A program made the position numbers and the translations under genes. Shown here piece after piece: positions 1-6,473 of a stretch of DNA of 14,634 nucleotides. The stretch covers positions 1 through 14,634 of the forward strand of contig JAQUND010000032.1 in NCBI GenBank assembly GCA_028717785.1, read 5' to 3'. The stretch is from Candidatus Nanoarchaeia archaeon. GTDB taxonomy: Archaea > Nanoarchaeota > Nanoarchaeia > SCGC-AAA011-G17 > JAFCDX01. Numbering within the stretch: position 1 is the first letter of the stretch; each line of letters begins with the position of its first letter. Below the pieces are notes generated by a model. It saw only the letters and a list, made by a program, of their open reading frames with translations, ran no database searches and had not been told where the DNA came from.

Positions 1-670
1 CCATTTCATAAATTAATTCTTCAGTTATTTCTTTAGCAATTGAAGAACAACTTTGTAATAAATTGTAAACTCTTCTTACATCTCCAGCAGAAACTTCAAC
101 TATTGCTTCAGTTGCTTTTAACCCAATTTTAATATTTTCTTTTTTAGCAACATCTTCTATTATTGAAACAATATCTTCTTTTGTTAAAGGTTTAAATCTA
201 AATACAACACATCTACTTTGTATAGGTTCTATTATTTTTGATCCATAATTAGCTAGTAAACAAAATCTACAAGAACTTGAAAATTTTTCCATCGTTCTTC
301 TTAGTGCTTGTTGAGCTTCTTTTGTTAGGGAATCAGCTTCATCAAGAATACATATTTTTGGAATATTACTTAATGATTTAGTTCTTGCAAAATTCTTTAC
401 TTCATTTCTTATAATATCAATTCCCCTTGTATCAGAAGCATTTAATTCAAGAACATTATCTTGCCAAGAATCTCCATATAATTCCTTAGCTACAACTAAA
501 ATTAATGATGTTTTTCCAACACCTGCAGGTCCAACATATAATTGATGAGGTAAGTTTTTTTTCTCAACCATTGCTTTTACTTTATCAAGAATTGGTTTTT
601 GTCCTTTAATATCTTTAAAACTAGAAGGTCTAAATTTCTCTGTCCAGATTTTTTCATTCATGGATTCCAT
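1..670 (-). CDS. rfcS: Replication factor C small subunit (clamp loader ATPase), 3' end cut by window
   Basis: This is the AAA+ small subunit of the clamp loader, which with the RFC large subunit opens the PCNA ring and loads it at primer-template junctions. About 223 codons are visible of the usual 320-330; the C-terminal collar domain lies beyond base 1. The N-terminus has the family signature WTEKFRP, Walker A GPAGVGKT at residues 47-54, Walker B/DEAD-like box DEAD at 110-113 and the arginine-finger motif SRC around R153. No intein interrupts Walker A, a common intein site in archaeal RFC. ATG codons at 670 and 661 are in frame. I chose 670 because a TATA box is centred about 25 bp upstream, as for other leaderless genes here; 661 would be about 34 bp away. 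The gene follows TBP by 48 bp but appears to have its own promoter. Identity is certain; the start is probable. Confidence 0.96.
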   Translation of the reverse strand, partial: MESMNEKIWTEKFRPSSFKDIKGQKPILDKVKAMVEKKNLPHQLYVGPAGVGKTSLILVVAKELYGDSWQDNVLELNASDTRGIDIIRNEVKNFARTKSLSNIPKICILDEADSLTKEAQQALRRTMEKFSSSCRFCLLANYGSKIIEPIQSRCVVFRFKPLTKEDIVSIIEDVAKKENIKIGLKATEAIVEVSAGDVRRVYNLLQSCSSIAKEITEELIYEM

Positions 671-690
671 TTTATTAAAAAAGATTGATT

Positions 691-710
691 ATTTATATAT
701 ATTTATATAC
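691..710 (-). promoter_or_regulatory. Tandem TATA boxes of the RFC small subunit gene
   Basis: On the minus strand two TATATAAA-type boxes lie at 702-709 and 692-699. They are part of a 10-bp sequence repeated in tandem with one mismatch (691-700 and 701-710). The box nearer the gene is centred about 25 bp before the ATG at 670, which predicts a leaderless transcript. Confidence 0.6.
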
Positions 711-718
711 AAGAATTT

Positions 719-1261
719 CTATTTAGTATTCTTTAGTACTTGTACTAGTTTATCAACTGCTTCTTTTAATTTAGCTTCACTAGTTGTTCCAGTACAAACT
801 ATTTTTCCATTACTAAATAATAAGAATGTTGCTCTTGTTCCAGCTAATTTGTAAACTAATCCTGGGAATTGTTCTGGTTCATACTCTGTATTTTCTAATT
901 TCATTGCTAATTTGTTTAAATTTAAGTCCATATTTATATTTCCAGAAGCAACAACGTTTTGAATTTTTATTTTTGGTTTGATTTTAATTCTAATACCAAT
1001 TTTTGCTATACTTTTAATTATACAAGATATTGATTCTTTTAATTTAGGAACTGATTTTGCTCCAGTACAAACAACCTTACCAGAACTAAAAATTAAAGCA
1101 GAAGTTTTTGGATCTTTTATTCTAATAACTAAACCCGGAAATTGTTCAGGATTATATTCTGTATTTGGTAATGTTTCTGCTAATTTTATTAAAGGAATAT
1201 CATGTTCTAAAGATGTAGAAGCAACTATGTTTTGAATTTTAAGATCGTTTTTCTTAGCCAT
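719..1261 (-). CDS. tbp: TATA-box binding protein (TBP)
   Basis: This is the general transcription factor that binds and bends the TATA box and recruits TFB and RNA polymerase. The 180 residues are two imperfect direct repeats (about 1-90 and 95-180). Each repeat has the order IQN(I/V)VAS, NTEY-PEQFPGLV and (I/L)FS-GK(I/V)VCTG, the saddle fold with paired phenylalanines that insert into DNA. Length is normal for archaeal TBP; no acidic C-terminal tail is present. The start at 1261 gives MAKKNDLKIQN and sits about 27 bp from the centre of a TTTATAAA box, so the mRNA is probably leaderless. It lies between the TrmB-type regulator upstream and the RFC gene downstream, all on the same strand. Three TTTATAAA octamers precede it, so self-regulation is possible (inference). 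Confidence 0.98.
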   Translation of the reverse strand: MAKKNDLKIQNIVASTSLEHDIPLIKLAETLPNTEYNPEQFPGLVIRIKDPKTSALIFSSGKVVCTGAKSVPKLKESISCIIKSIAKIGIRIKIKPKIKIQNVVASGNINMDLNLNKLAMKLENTEYEPEQFPGLVYKLAGTRATFLLFSNGKIVCTGTTSEAKLKEAVDKLVQVLKNTK

Positions 1262-1266
1262 TTTAG

Positions 1267-1304
1267 TTTATAAACATGAAAAAGTTTATAAAGCTATTTA
1301 TAAA
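1267..1304 (-). promoter_or_regulatory. TBP promoter with three TTTATAAA boxes
   Basis: The palindromic octamer TTTATAAA occurs at 1267-1274, 1285-1292 and 1297-1304 within the 52-bp gap before the TBP gene. The middle copy is centred about 27 bp from the ATG and is the likely functional TATA box. The proximal copy falls around -6 to -13 relative to the predicted start site, where bound TBP would block initiation. Confidence 0.6.
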
Positions 1305-1313
1305 GGATAAATT

Positions 1314-2042
1314 TTAGTTTTTAGCCATTTTCCATAATAATTCAAAATATTTTCTATAACTTTCAGCAACATTTTTATCTTTAATTAGAAAGGCATAAGG
1401 ATTTTCAGAAAATACTGCTATGGCTACAAGATCTCCAACAATAACTGTTTCTTGAAATTGTGCAAATTCTTTATCAACATACTTTATTTTAGTTAAAGGA
1501 TTTTTTGCTATATCTTTTCCTCCTTCTCGTACTGATTCATCAAATACTTGTCTTGAAGGAAGATTATTTGCAACTCTTTTTTTATGTAAACTAAGCCACC
1601 AAGTAAATCCCATTATTTTAGAAGTTATTGGTCCCCCACCAAAGGTATTATACTCTTTACCTTTTGTATTGATCATAATATTATAAACTTCTTTAATTCC
1701 TCTAACTCCTTTATATACAGAAGCGAATTCTTCTTTAATTATCTTTTTTTGTTTTTCTTTTAGTTCCGGTAAAATTTCTTCAAATTTTCTTTTTTTCTCT
1801 TCTATAAAATTAAAAAAATATTCTGGATTAGTTGCTTGATATACTTTTCTTTTTCCTTCTAATATAAAATTAATTAATCCTTTTTCAATTAATGTATTAA
1901 GATCTCTATGAACTGTTGAATTAGGTAGTTTAGATTTTTCTAGAATAGTTCCTGCTGTAGAAGAACCTATTTCTAATAAAGTTAAATAAATTTTTATTTC
2001 TGTTCTAGTTAATCCTAATTCTTCAAAAATTTCAGTATTCAT
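1314..2042 (-). CDS. TrmB-family winged-helix transcriptional regulator
   Basis: This is a 242-residue DNA-binding regulator. Residues 1-75 form a TrmB-type winged helix-turn-helix: LTRTEIKIYLTLLEIG at the first helices, then a recognition helix near SKLPNSTVHRDLNTLIEKGL and a wing ending GKRKVYQATNPE. A charged, probably coiled-coil helix (about 78-105) follows, as in TrmB dimers. The C-terminal half resembles the PLD-like/effector part of shorter TrmB proteins. The sugar-binding domain of full-length Thermococcus TrmB (about 340 residues) is not evident, so the ligand cannot be guessed. The gene is divergent from a small membrane-protein gene, and perfect inverted repeats lie between them, which suggests autoregulation and control of that neighbour. 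Start at 2042 is the first ATG before the conserved HTH; a TATA box lies about 29 bp upstream. Confidence 0.85.
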   Translation of the reverse strand: MNTEIFEELGLTRTEIKIYLTLLEIGSSTAGTILEKSKLPNSTVHRDLNTLIEKGLINFILEGKRKVYQATNPEYFFNFIEEKKRKFEEILPELKEKQKKIIKEEFASVYKGVRGIKEVYNIMINTKGKEYNTFGGGPITSKIMGFTWWLSLHKKRVANNLPSRQVFDESVREGGKDIAKNPLTKIKYVDKEFAQFQETVIVGDLVAIAVFSENPYAFLIKDKNVAESYRKYFELLWKMAKN

Positions 2043-2059
2043 TTATCCTACCAATTGGG

Positions 2060-2098
2060 AGTAGTTATATTTAAATATTTGGATTATTTGTAACTACT
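2060..2098. promoter_or_regulatory. Divergent promoter with symmetric TATA and 8-bp inverted repeat
   Basis: A perfect 12-bp palindrome ATATTTAAATAT at 2067-2078 contains a TATA-like box on each strand, about 29 bp before the regulator ATG (2042, minus) and about 58 bp before the plus-strand gene at 2132. It lies inside a perfect inverted repeat, AGTAGTTA at 2060-2067 and TAACTACT at 2091-2098, whose half-site centres are 31 bp apart, close to three helical turns. This is a candidate operator. Confidence 0.5.
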
Positions 2099-2100
2099 AA

Positions 2101-2120
2101 TAAGTATTAAAATATACTTA
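2101..2120. promoter_or_regulatory. Candidate operator palindrome TAAGTAT-N6-ATACTTA
   Basis: Perfect 7-bp arms at 2101-2107 and 2114-2120 are separated by six bases. The size and symmetry fit a winged-helix dimer site. It would overlap the predicted start region of the 2132 gene and ends just before its ribosome binding site. Confidence 0.45.
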
Positions 2121-2124
2121 GGAG
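2121..2124 (+). promoter_or_regulatory. Shine-Dalgarno GGAG before the 2132 gene
   Basis: GGAG ends seven bases before the ATG at 2132. It fixes that start and shows this first gene has a leader, unlike most first genes in the window. Confidence 0.6.
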
Positions 2125-2131
2125 AAATAAA

Positions 2132-2497
2132 ATGGAAAAATATGAAAAATCAGAAGAAGGAATAGAAATTAAAACCTTAGAACAAAAAATGGGATATATA
2201 TTCGGTGCAATAATGCTATATATTGGTGCATTTTCATTCGGGGTAGGTCTATCAGATAACGTTTTGCCTTATTTAGGTTATTCAACTAAAGTAATACCAA
2301 AAGTTGAACAAGTTCAAAAAGGATATATTGCTCCAAGTAAATTAGAAATTTTTTGTAAAGACTTAGATGGAAATGGCGAACAAGAAACTTTAATTAAAAT
2401 AGAAGGTAAAGATTATCTTTTAAGAGAAATCAATGGAAAACCAACATTATCTTCTTATAAAGTTAATCCGGCTGAAATTATACCTTTAGATAGATAA
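2132..2497 (+). CDS. Small single-span membrane protein with an acidic DxDGNG loop, function unknown
   Basis: I do not recognise a named family for this 121-residue protein. A charged N-terminus (1-19) is followed by one hydrophobic segment at about 20-43. The rest includes GYIAPSKLEI and the loop D77-L-D79-G-N81-G-E-Q-E85, which resembles a calcium-binding EF-hand/FG-GAP-type loop, then a short region rich in alternating hydrophobic residues and KDYLLREINGKP. The likely layout is an anchored protein with a small globular domain, perhaps outside the cell (inference). GGAG at the right spacing supports the start. It is divergent from the TrmB-type regulator, with inverted repeats between, so it is the best candidate for that regulator's target. 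Its 3' end lies eight bases from the end of the convergent ileS gene. Confidence 0.8.
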   Translation: MEKYEKSEEGIEIKTLEQKMGYIFGAIMLYIGAFSFGVGLSDNVLPYLGYSTKVIPKVEQVQKGYIAPSKLEIFCKDLDGNGEQETLIKIEGKDYLLREINGKPTLSSYKVNPAEIIPLDR

Positions 2498-2505
2498 AAT
2501 TTAAT

Positions 2506-5304
2506 TTAGATAATAAAAATTTTGAAATTTTTGTCTTTAATTTGCTTTTCTAGCTGTTTTTTGAAGGTTTTTGGGGCTTTTTCAAACTTCAATGTTTTAG
2601 CTCCAACTTTTTCTTGAATACTCTTTGTAAATTTACCCAGATCATAATCACATTCTATAATAACATTGATTATATCATCTTTTTTTAATCCCATTTCTTT
2701 TCTTAAATTTTGAATTAATCTTGTAACTTCTCTTGAATATCCTTCTTGTTCTAATTCTTTAGTTAGTTTAGTATCAAATTTAATTTCTATTTTTTCTCCT
2801 TTACTTAAATTAACTTTTTTAACATTTAATTCTTCCATTATTAATTCAAGATATTGTTTTCCTGGGCTAACTCCTTTAATATCAACACTTGCTAAAACTT
2901 GTCTTATTGGAATTTGAATTTTATTTCTTTCTTCTAAAGCTAAACTAATAACATTTCTAACTTCTTCCATTTCTTTATTTAATTTTTCAGAAATTAATTC
3001 TTCATTATATTCTGGCCAATCTTCTAAATGTACAGATTTTAATTTTGTTGTAAATGAAGTATAAATATCTTCAGCAATAAATGGTGTTATTGGAGCAATT
3101 ACTTTTGCTAAATTTAATAAAACATATCCAAGAGTTCCAATACAATCTTGATCTCCATCATTAAATCTATCTCTACTTCTTCTTATATACCATTTTGATA
3201 AATCATCAACAAATAATGTAACACTATTACAAGCTTTTATTGTATCATAATCATCTAATCCATTTGTAACATCTCTAATTAATAAATTTAATTTACTTAT
3301 AATCCATTCATCTAAAATATTTTTAGTTTTGAATTTAATTGGTTTATCATTTTTGTATAAATCATAATAAACTTTTGAATTAGATAAGATCATAATAAAT
3401 TTTTTATTAATATCACTTAAGGTATTTTCATTAAAGTTAATATCTTCAGCTTTCATTAAATTTGAATTCATTAAATAAAATCTTAAAGCATCTGCTCCAT
3501 ATTTATCAAAAATCATCCAAGGATCTGGGAAATTTCCTTTAGATTTAGACATTTTAGTCCCATCTGAAGCTAACATAGTTCCAGTAACAACTACATTTTT
3601 GAATGGAGCTTTATCGAATAAAACTACACCTAAAACATGCATATAATAAAACCAAGCTCTAACTTGTCCAATATATTCTGAAATAAAATCACAAGGGAAA
3701 TTTTTCTTAAACCATTCTTCATTTTCAAAAGGATAGTGTTTAGCTGCATAAGGCATTGATCCAGATTCAAACCAACAATCCATAACTTCTGGAATTCTAT
3801 CCATAGAATTTTTACATTTACTACATTTTAAATGAATATTATCAACAATATGTTTATGTAAATCAATTTCTTTAGGTAATTTTCCAATTGCATTTTTTCT
3901 TAATTCTTCTGTACTTCCAATAACTTTTATATTTCCACATTTACATTTCCAAACTGGAATTGAAGTTGCCCAGAATCTATTTCTTGAAATACTCCAATCA
4001 GGAGCAGTTTCTAAAATATTTTTGAATCTTCCTTCTTTAATGTGAGCAGGATACCAATTAATTTCTTTATTTTTATTTAACAATTCTTTTTTTATTTTTT
4101 GAATATCAACAAACCACGAATCAACTGCATTATAAAATAAAGGAGTTTCACATCTGTAACAGAATGGATAACTATGTTGATAATTTTTAGCTGCATATAA
4201 TAAATTTCTATTTTCTAAATCTTCTAAAACACTTCTATCTGCATCTTTAAAATATAATCCAAGAAAATCAGCAGGTCCAATTTCTATTTTTCCTTGTTTA
4301 CTTAAATGTTGTATTATAGGTAGATCATATTTCTTAATCATTTCATAATCAAATTCTCCATAAAGAGCCATATGTACAACTCCAGTTCCATCAACAGAAG
4401 TAACTTGATCTCCACCATTAATTATGTAATAACCTTTTTTCTTTGTTGGAACTTGATACAAAGGTTCATATTCTAATCCTAATAATTTTTCACCTCTGAA
4501 TTCATTAATTATTTTATAATCTTCTTCAATTTCAGATAATCTATCTTTAGCTAAAATAAATGTTTCATCACTAACTTTAATTTTAACATAATTTAATTTT
4601 TCATTAACAGCAAGAGCAACATTACCAATTAAAGTCCAAGGAGTTGTTGTCCAAGATAAAATATAAGTATCTTTTTCATTTTTTACTTTAAATTTAACAG
4701 TTGCAGATTTTTCTGTAACATCTTTATAACTATTATCCATTGCAATTTCAGAAGCCGCTAATGGAGTTTCACATCTAGGGCAATATAATAATATTTTTTT
4801 TCCTTCATAAATATATTTTTCATCATAAAGTTTTTTAAAAATATGCCAAACACTTTCCATATAACTATTATCCATTGTTTTGTAAGAATTATCAAATTCA
4901 ATCCACTTACCCATTCTTCTTACAGTTTTTTTCCATTCTGAAGCGTAACTTAGAACTTTAGATCTACAAAATTCATTAAATTTAGCAATACCAATTTCTT
5001 CAATTTGTTTTTTCTCTTTAATATTCAGTTCTTTTTCAGCAATATTTTCAATTGGTAATCCATGACAATCCCAACCCCATCTTCTTTCAACTCTGAAACC
5101 TTTCATAGTCCAGTATCTTGGGAATAAATCTTTACTTGTTAAACCTAAAATATGTCCGTAATGTGGAATACCTGTTGCAAATGGTGGTCCATCATAGAAA
5201 ATATATTGTTTATTTTTTGGTCTTGATTCTACTGATTTCTCAAATATTTTATTTTTCTCCCAAAATTCAATTAATTTTTCTTCTGTTTCTTTAAAATTGT
5301 ACAT
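2506..5304 (-). CDS. ileS: Isoleucyl-tRNA synthetase
   Basis: This cytoplasmic class I synthetase charges tRNA-Ile with isoleucine. The 932 residues show PFATGIPHYGHILG with the HIGH-type motif HYGH at 48-51, the CP1 editing domain with WTTTPWTL at 218-225, the class-specific DWSISRNRFWATSIPVW, and KMSKS at 584-588. Cysteine pairs (YCPRCETP, FCYRCETP, CKCG, CSKC) suggest zinc-binding knuckles. The anticodon-binding domain follows and the C-terminal part is short; many archaeal IleRS are about 1,030-1,080 residues. The editing loop reads HMALYGEFDYE (311-321), lacking the proline usual in HxAPxxG(x)xDY; the aspartate (D319) is kept. IleRS rather than ValRS or LeuRS is judged from these motifs. 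The ATG at 5304 has a TATA box about 26 bp upstream. Confidence 0.96.
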   Translation of the reverse strand: MYNFKETEEKLIEFWEKNKIFEKSVESRPKNKQYIFYDGPPFATGIPHYGHILGLTSKDLFPRYWTMKGFRVERRWGWDCHGLPIENIAEKELNIKEKKQIEEIGIAKFNEFCRSKVLSYASEWKKTVRRMGKWIEFDNSYKTMDNSYMESVWHIFKKLYDEKYIYEGKKILLYCPRCETPLAASEIAMDNSYKDVTEKSATVKFKVKNEKDTYILSWTTTPWTLIGNVALAVNEKLNYVKIKVSDETFILAKDRLSEIEEDYKIINEFRGEKLLGLEYEPLYQVPTKKKGYYIINGGDQVTSVDGTGVVHMALYGEFDYEMIKKYDLPIIQHLSKQGKIEIGPADFLGLYFKDADRSVLEDLENRNLLYAAKNYQHSYPFCYRCETPLFYNAVDSWFVDIQKIKKELLNKNKEINWYPAHIKEGRFKNILETAPDWSISRNRFWATSIPVWKCKCGNIKVIGSTEELRKNAIGKLPKEIDLHKHIVDNIHLKCSKCKNSMDRIPEVMDCWFESGSMPYAAKHYPFENEEWFKKNFPCDFISEYIGQVRAWFYYMHVLGVVLFDKAPFKNVVVTGTMLASDGTKMSKSKGNFPDPWMIFDKYGADALRFYLMNSNLMKAEDINFNENTLSDINKKFIMILSNSKVYYDLYKNDKPIKFKTKNILDEWIISKLNLLIRDVTNGLDDYDTIKACNSVTLFVDDLSKWYIRRSRDRFNDGDQDCIGTLGYVLLNLAKVIAPITPFIAEDIYTSFTTKLKSVHLEDWPEYNEELISEKLNKEMEEVRNVISLALEERNKIQIPIRQVLASVDIKGVSPGKQYLELIMEELNVKKVNLSKGEKIEIKFDTKLTKELEQEGYSREVTRLIQNLRKEMGLKKDDIINVIIECDYDLGKFTKSIQEKVGAKTLKFEKAPKTFKKQLEKQIKDKNFKIFII

Positions 5305-5326
5305 ATTTTATAATTAAATTAATTAG

Positions 5327-5334
5327 TTTATATA
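5327..5334 (-). promoter_or_regulatory. TATA box of ileS
   Basis: TATATAAA on the minus strand, preceded by an A-rich BRE-like stretch, is centred about 26 bp before the ileS ATG. It predicts a leaderless or nearly leaderless mRNA. The box lies in the 49-bp gap after the JAMM gene. Confidence 0.6.
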
Positions 5335-5353
5335 CTTTTTCTTGCAAAGTTAT

Positions 5354-5842
5354 TTAGAATTTGCTATTAATTTCAGAAATTACTTTTGCTTCCCATTCTT
5401 CTATTAATTTTAAACTTTCTAACTCTAAATCTTGAATTTTGATTCTTTTTGGACTAGATAAACCTAAAGAAGTTAATTTAAATTCATAAACTCCTGTTCC
5501 ACTAACTAAAACAGTTCTTTGATTAGGTTCATGTTTAAGGTTTTCTATATCCCCCTTAGATAATCGTTCTTGCCATGAAGGACCTAATGCTAATGGATGA
5601 GTATGAAAAGTTATAGCATCTAATTCTGGATATTTTTGTAGAACATAATTTATTGCATCTATTGCTTTTTCTTCTGATGCAACACTAGTTGATTCACCTC
5701 TTCCAGTTATTCTTGCATGAAAAATATAAAGATAATTTTTTGCTCTAAGGCCAATTAAAACTCCAACCATTTCTTGATCATATTGTTTTGCAACTTTATG
5801 GAGATTTGTATAAGTTTTTGTATTAATTATTAATTCTTCCAT
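5354..5842 (-). CDS. JAMM/MPN (Mov34) family zinc metalloprotease
   Basis: This 162-residue protein is a single JAB1/MPN domain, the fold of zinc isopeptidases that in archaea remove ubiquitin-like SAMP tags or process sulfur-carrier proteins. All JAMM residues can be placed: E24 (in QEMVGVLIG), H80-T-H82-P, S95 and D98. The spacing from the second histidine to the serine is 12 residues instead of the usual seven, because of an insertion around LALGPSWQERL. An active peptidase is therefore likely, but with an enlarged active-site loop. No ubiquitin-like or E1-like gene is in the window, so the substrate is unknown. It is divergent from the VIT1-like transporter and lies upstream of ileS on the same strand. 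A TATA box is centred about 27 bp before its ATG. Family call is firm; substrate is not. Confidence 0.88.
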   Translation of the reverse strand: MEELIINTKTYTNLHKVAKQYDQEMVGVLIGLRAKNYLYIFHARITGRGESTSVASEEKAIDAINYVLQKYPELDAITFHTHPLALGPSWQERLSKGDIENLKHEPNQRTVLVSGTGVYEFKLTSLGLSSPKRIKIQDLELESLKLIEEWEAKVISEINSKF

Positions 5843-5865
5843 TATAATCTAAATTAGTTCATATT

Positions 5866-5897
5866 TTTAAATATTTGTTTATAATAAGTTATTTAAA
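5866..5897. promoter_or_regulatory. Divergent TATA boxes of the JAMM and VIT1-like genes
   Basis: In the 76-bp gap, a minus-strand box (TATTTAAA, 5866-5873) is centred about 27 bp before the JAMM ATG at 5842. A plus-strand box (TATTTAAA, 5890-5897) is centred about 25 bp before the transporter ATG at 5919. The two boxes are the same octamer on opposite strands. Confidence 0.55.
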
Positions 5898-5918
5898 TTA
5901 GTTAATCATTATTGAAGT

Positions 5919-6395
5919 ATGAAGTTGTCTATAAGAAAGGGGTTTAGTTTTGGTTTAATTTCGGGAATAATTACAACTTTAGGTTTAATTATCGGGTTAG
6001 ATTCAGGAACTCATTCAAAATTAGTTGTTATTGGTGGTATTTTTACAATTGCAATTGCAGATGCATTTTCAGATGCTCTAGGAATTCATATTTCTGAAGA
6101 AGCAGAGAATAAGCATACAGTTAAAGAAATTTGGGAATCAACAATTTCTACTTTTTTAGCAAAATTTATTTTTGCTTTAACATTTGCAGTTCCAGTTTTA
6201 TTATTTTCATCTTTATTAGCTGCTGTTATAGCAGATGTTATCTGGGGTTTATCTTTAATAGGAATATTTAGTTATTATGTTGCTAAATTAGAAAGAATAA
6301 AACCATTTAATGTTATTAGAGAACATTTAACAATTGCAGTTTTAGTAATAATTGTAACTCATTTTGTAGGTGAATGGGTAGCTACTTTTGTTTAA
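5919..6395 (+). CDS. VIT1/CCC1-like membrane protein (putative iron/manganese transporter), short form
   Basis: VIT1/CCC1 proteins move Fe2+ or Mn2+ across membranes, usually out of the cytoplasm. The 158 residues contain about five hydrophobic segments (roughly 8-26, 35-56, 76-96, 98-121, 136-157). The first holds the family-like sequence FGLISGIITTLGLIIGL, ending at an aspartate (D27). The second ends in ADAFSDALGIHISEEAE, matching the small-residue, acidic end of VIT1 helix 2 and the start of its cytoplasmic metal-binding loop. That loop is very short here: the usual acidic/methionine-rich helices are absent, and the protein is shorter than the roughly 230-250 residues of full VIT1. The ATG at 5919 has a TATA box about 25 bp upstream. 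Transport and metal are inferred from family resemblance only. Confidence 0.7.
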   Translation: MKLSIRKGFSFGLISGIITTLGLIIGLDSGTHSKLVVIGGIFTIAIADAFSDALGIHISEEAENKHTVKEIWESTISTFLAKFIFALTFAVPVLLFSSLLAAVIADVIWGLSLIGIFSYYVAKLERIKPFNVIREHLTIAVLVIIVTHFVGEWVATFV

Positions 6396-6429
6396 GATAA
6401 AACACAAATAAACTAAATAGTTAGAAAGC

Positions 6430-6437
6430 TTTATAAT
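6430..6437 (+). promoter_or_regulatory. TATA box of mcm
   Basis: TTTATAAT, preceded by the purine-rich BRE-like GAAAGC, is centred about 40 bp before the ATG at 6474. It predicts a start site near 6460 and a short leader. A second AT-rich palindromic stretch near 6449-6460 is too close (about 21 bp) to be the favoured box. Confidence 0.45.
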
Positions 6438-6473
6438 TTTGTTAAACATTATATAATATTCTGGTTGTATAAA

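Noticed and set aside
660..1235. Plus-strand open frames over TBP and the RFC start (660-854, 978-1235)
   Set aside because: They are antisense to the conserved TBP repeats and arise from its codon pattern; no ribosome binding site or recognisable product.
719..1261. Internal DNA-level similarity in the TBP gene as a recent tandem duplication
   Set aside because: The two-fold repeat is the ancient architecture of all TBPs, and the halves have diverged as expected.
2498..2530. Hairpin terminator between the convergent small membrane-protein and ileS genes
   Set aside because: Only eight bases separate the stops and the A/T runs there fall inside the ileS coding end; no stable GC stem exists.
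6465..6473. TTG at 6465 as the mcm start
   Set aside because: It adds only three residues, has no SD sequence, and an ATG follows at 6474.
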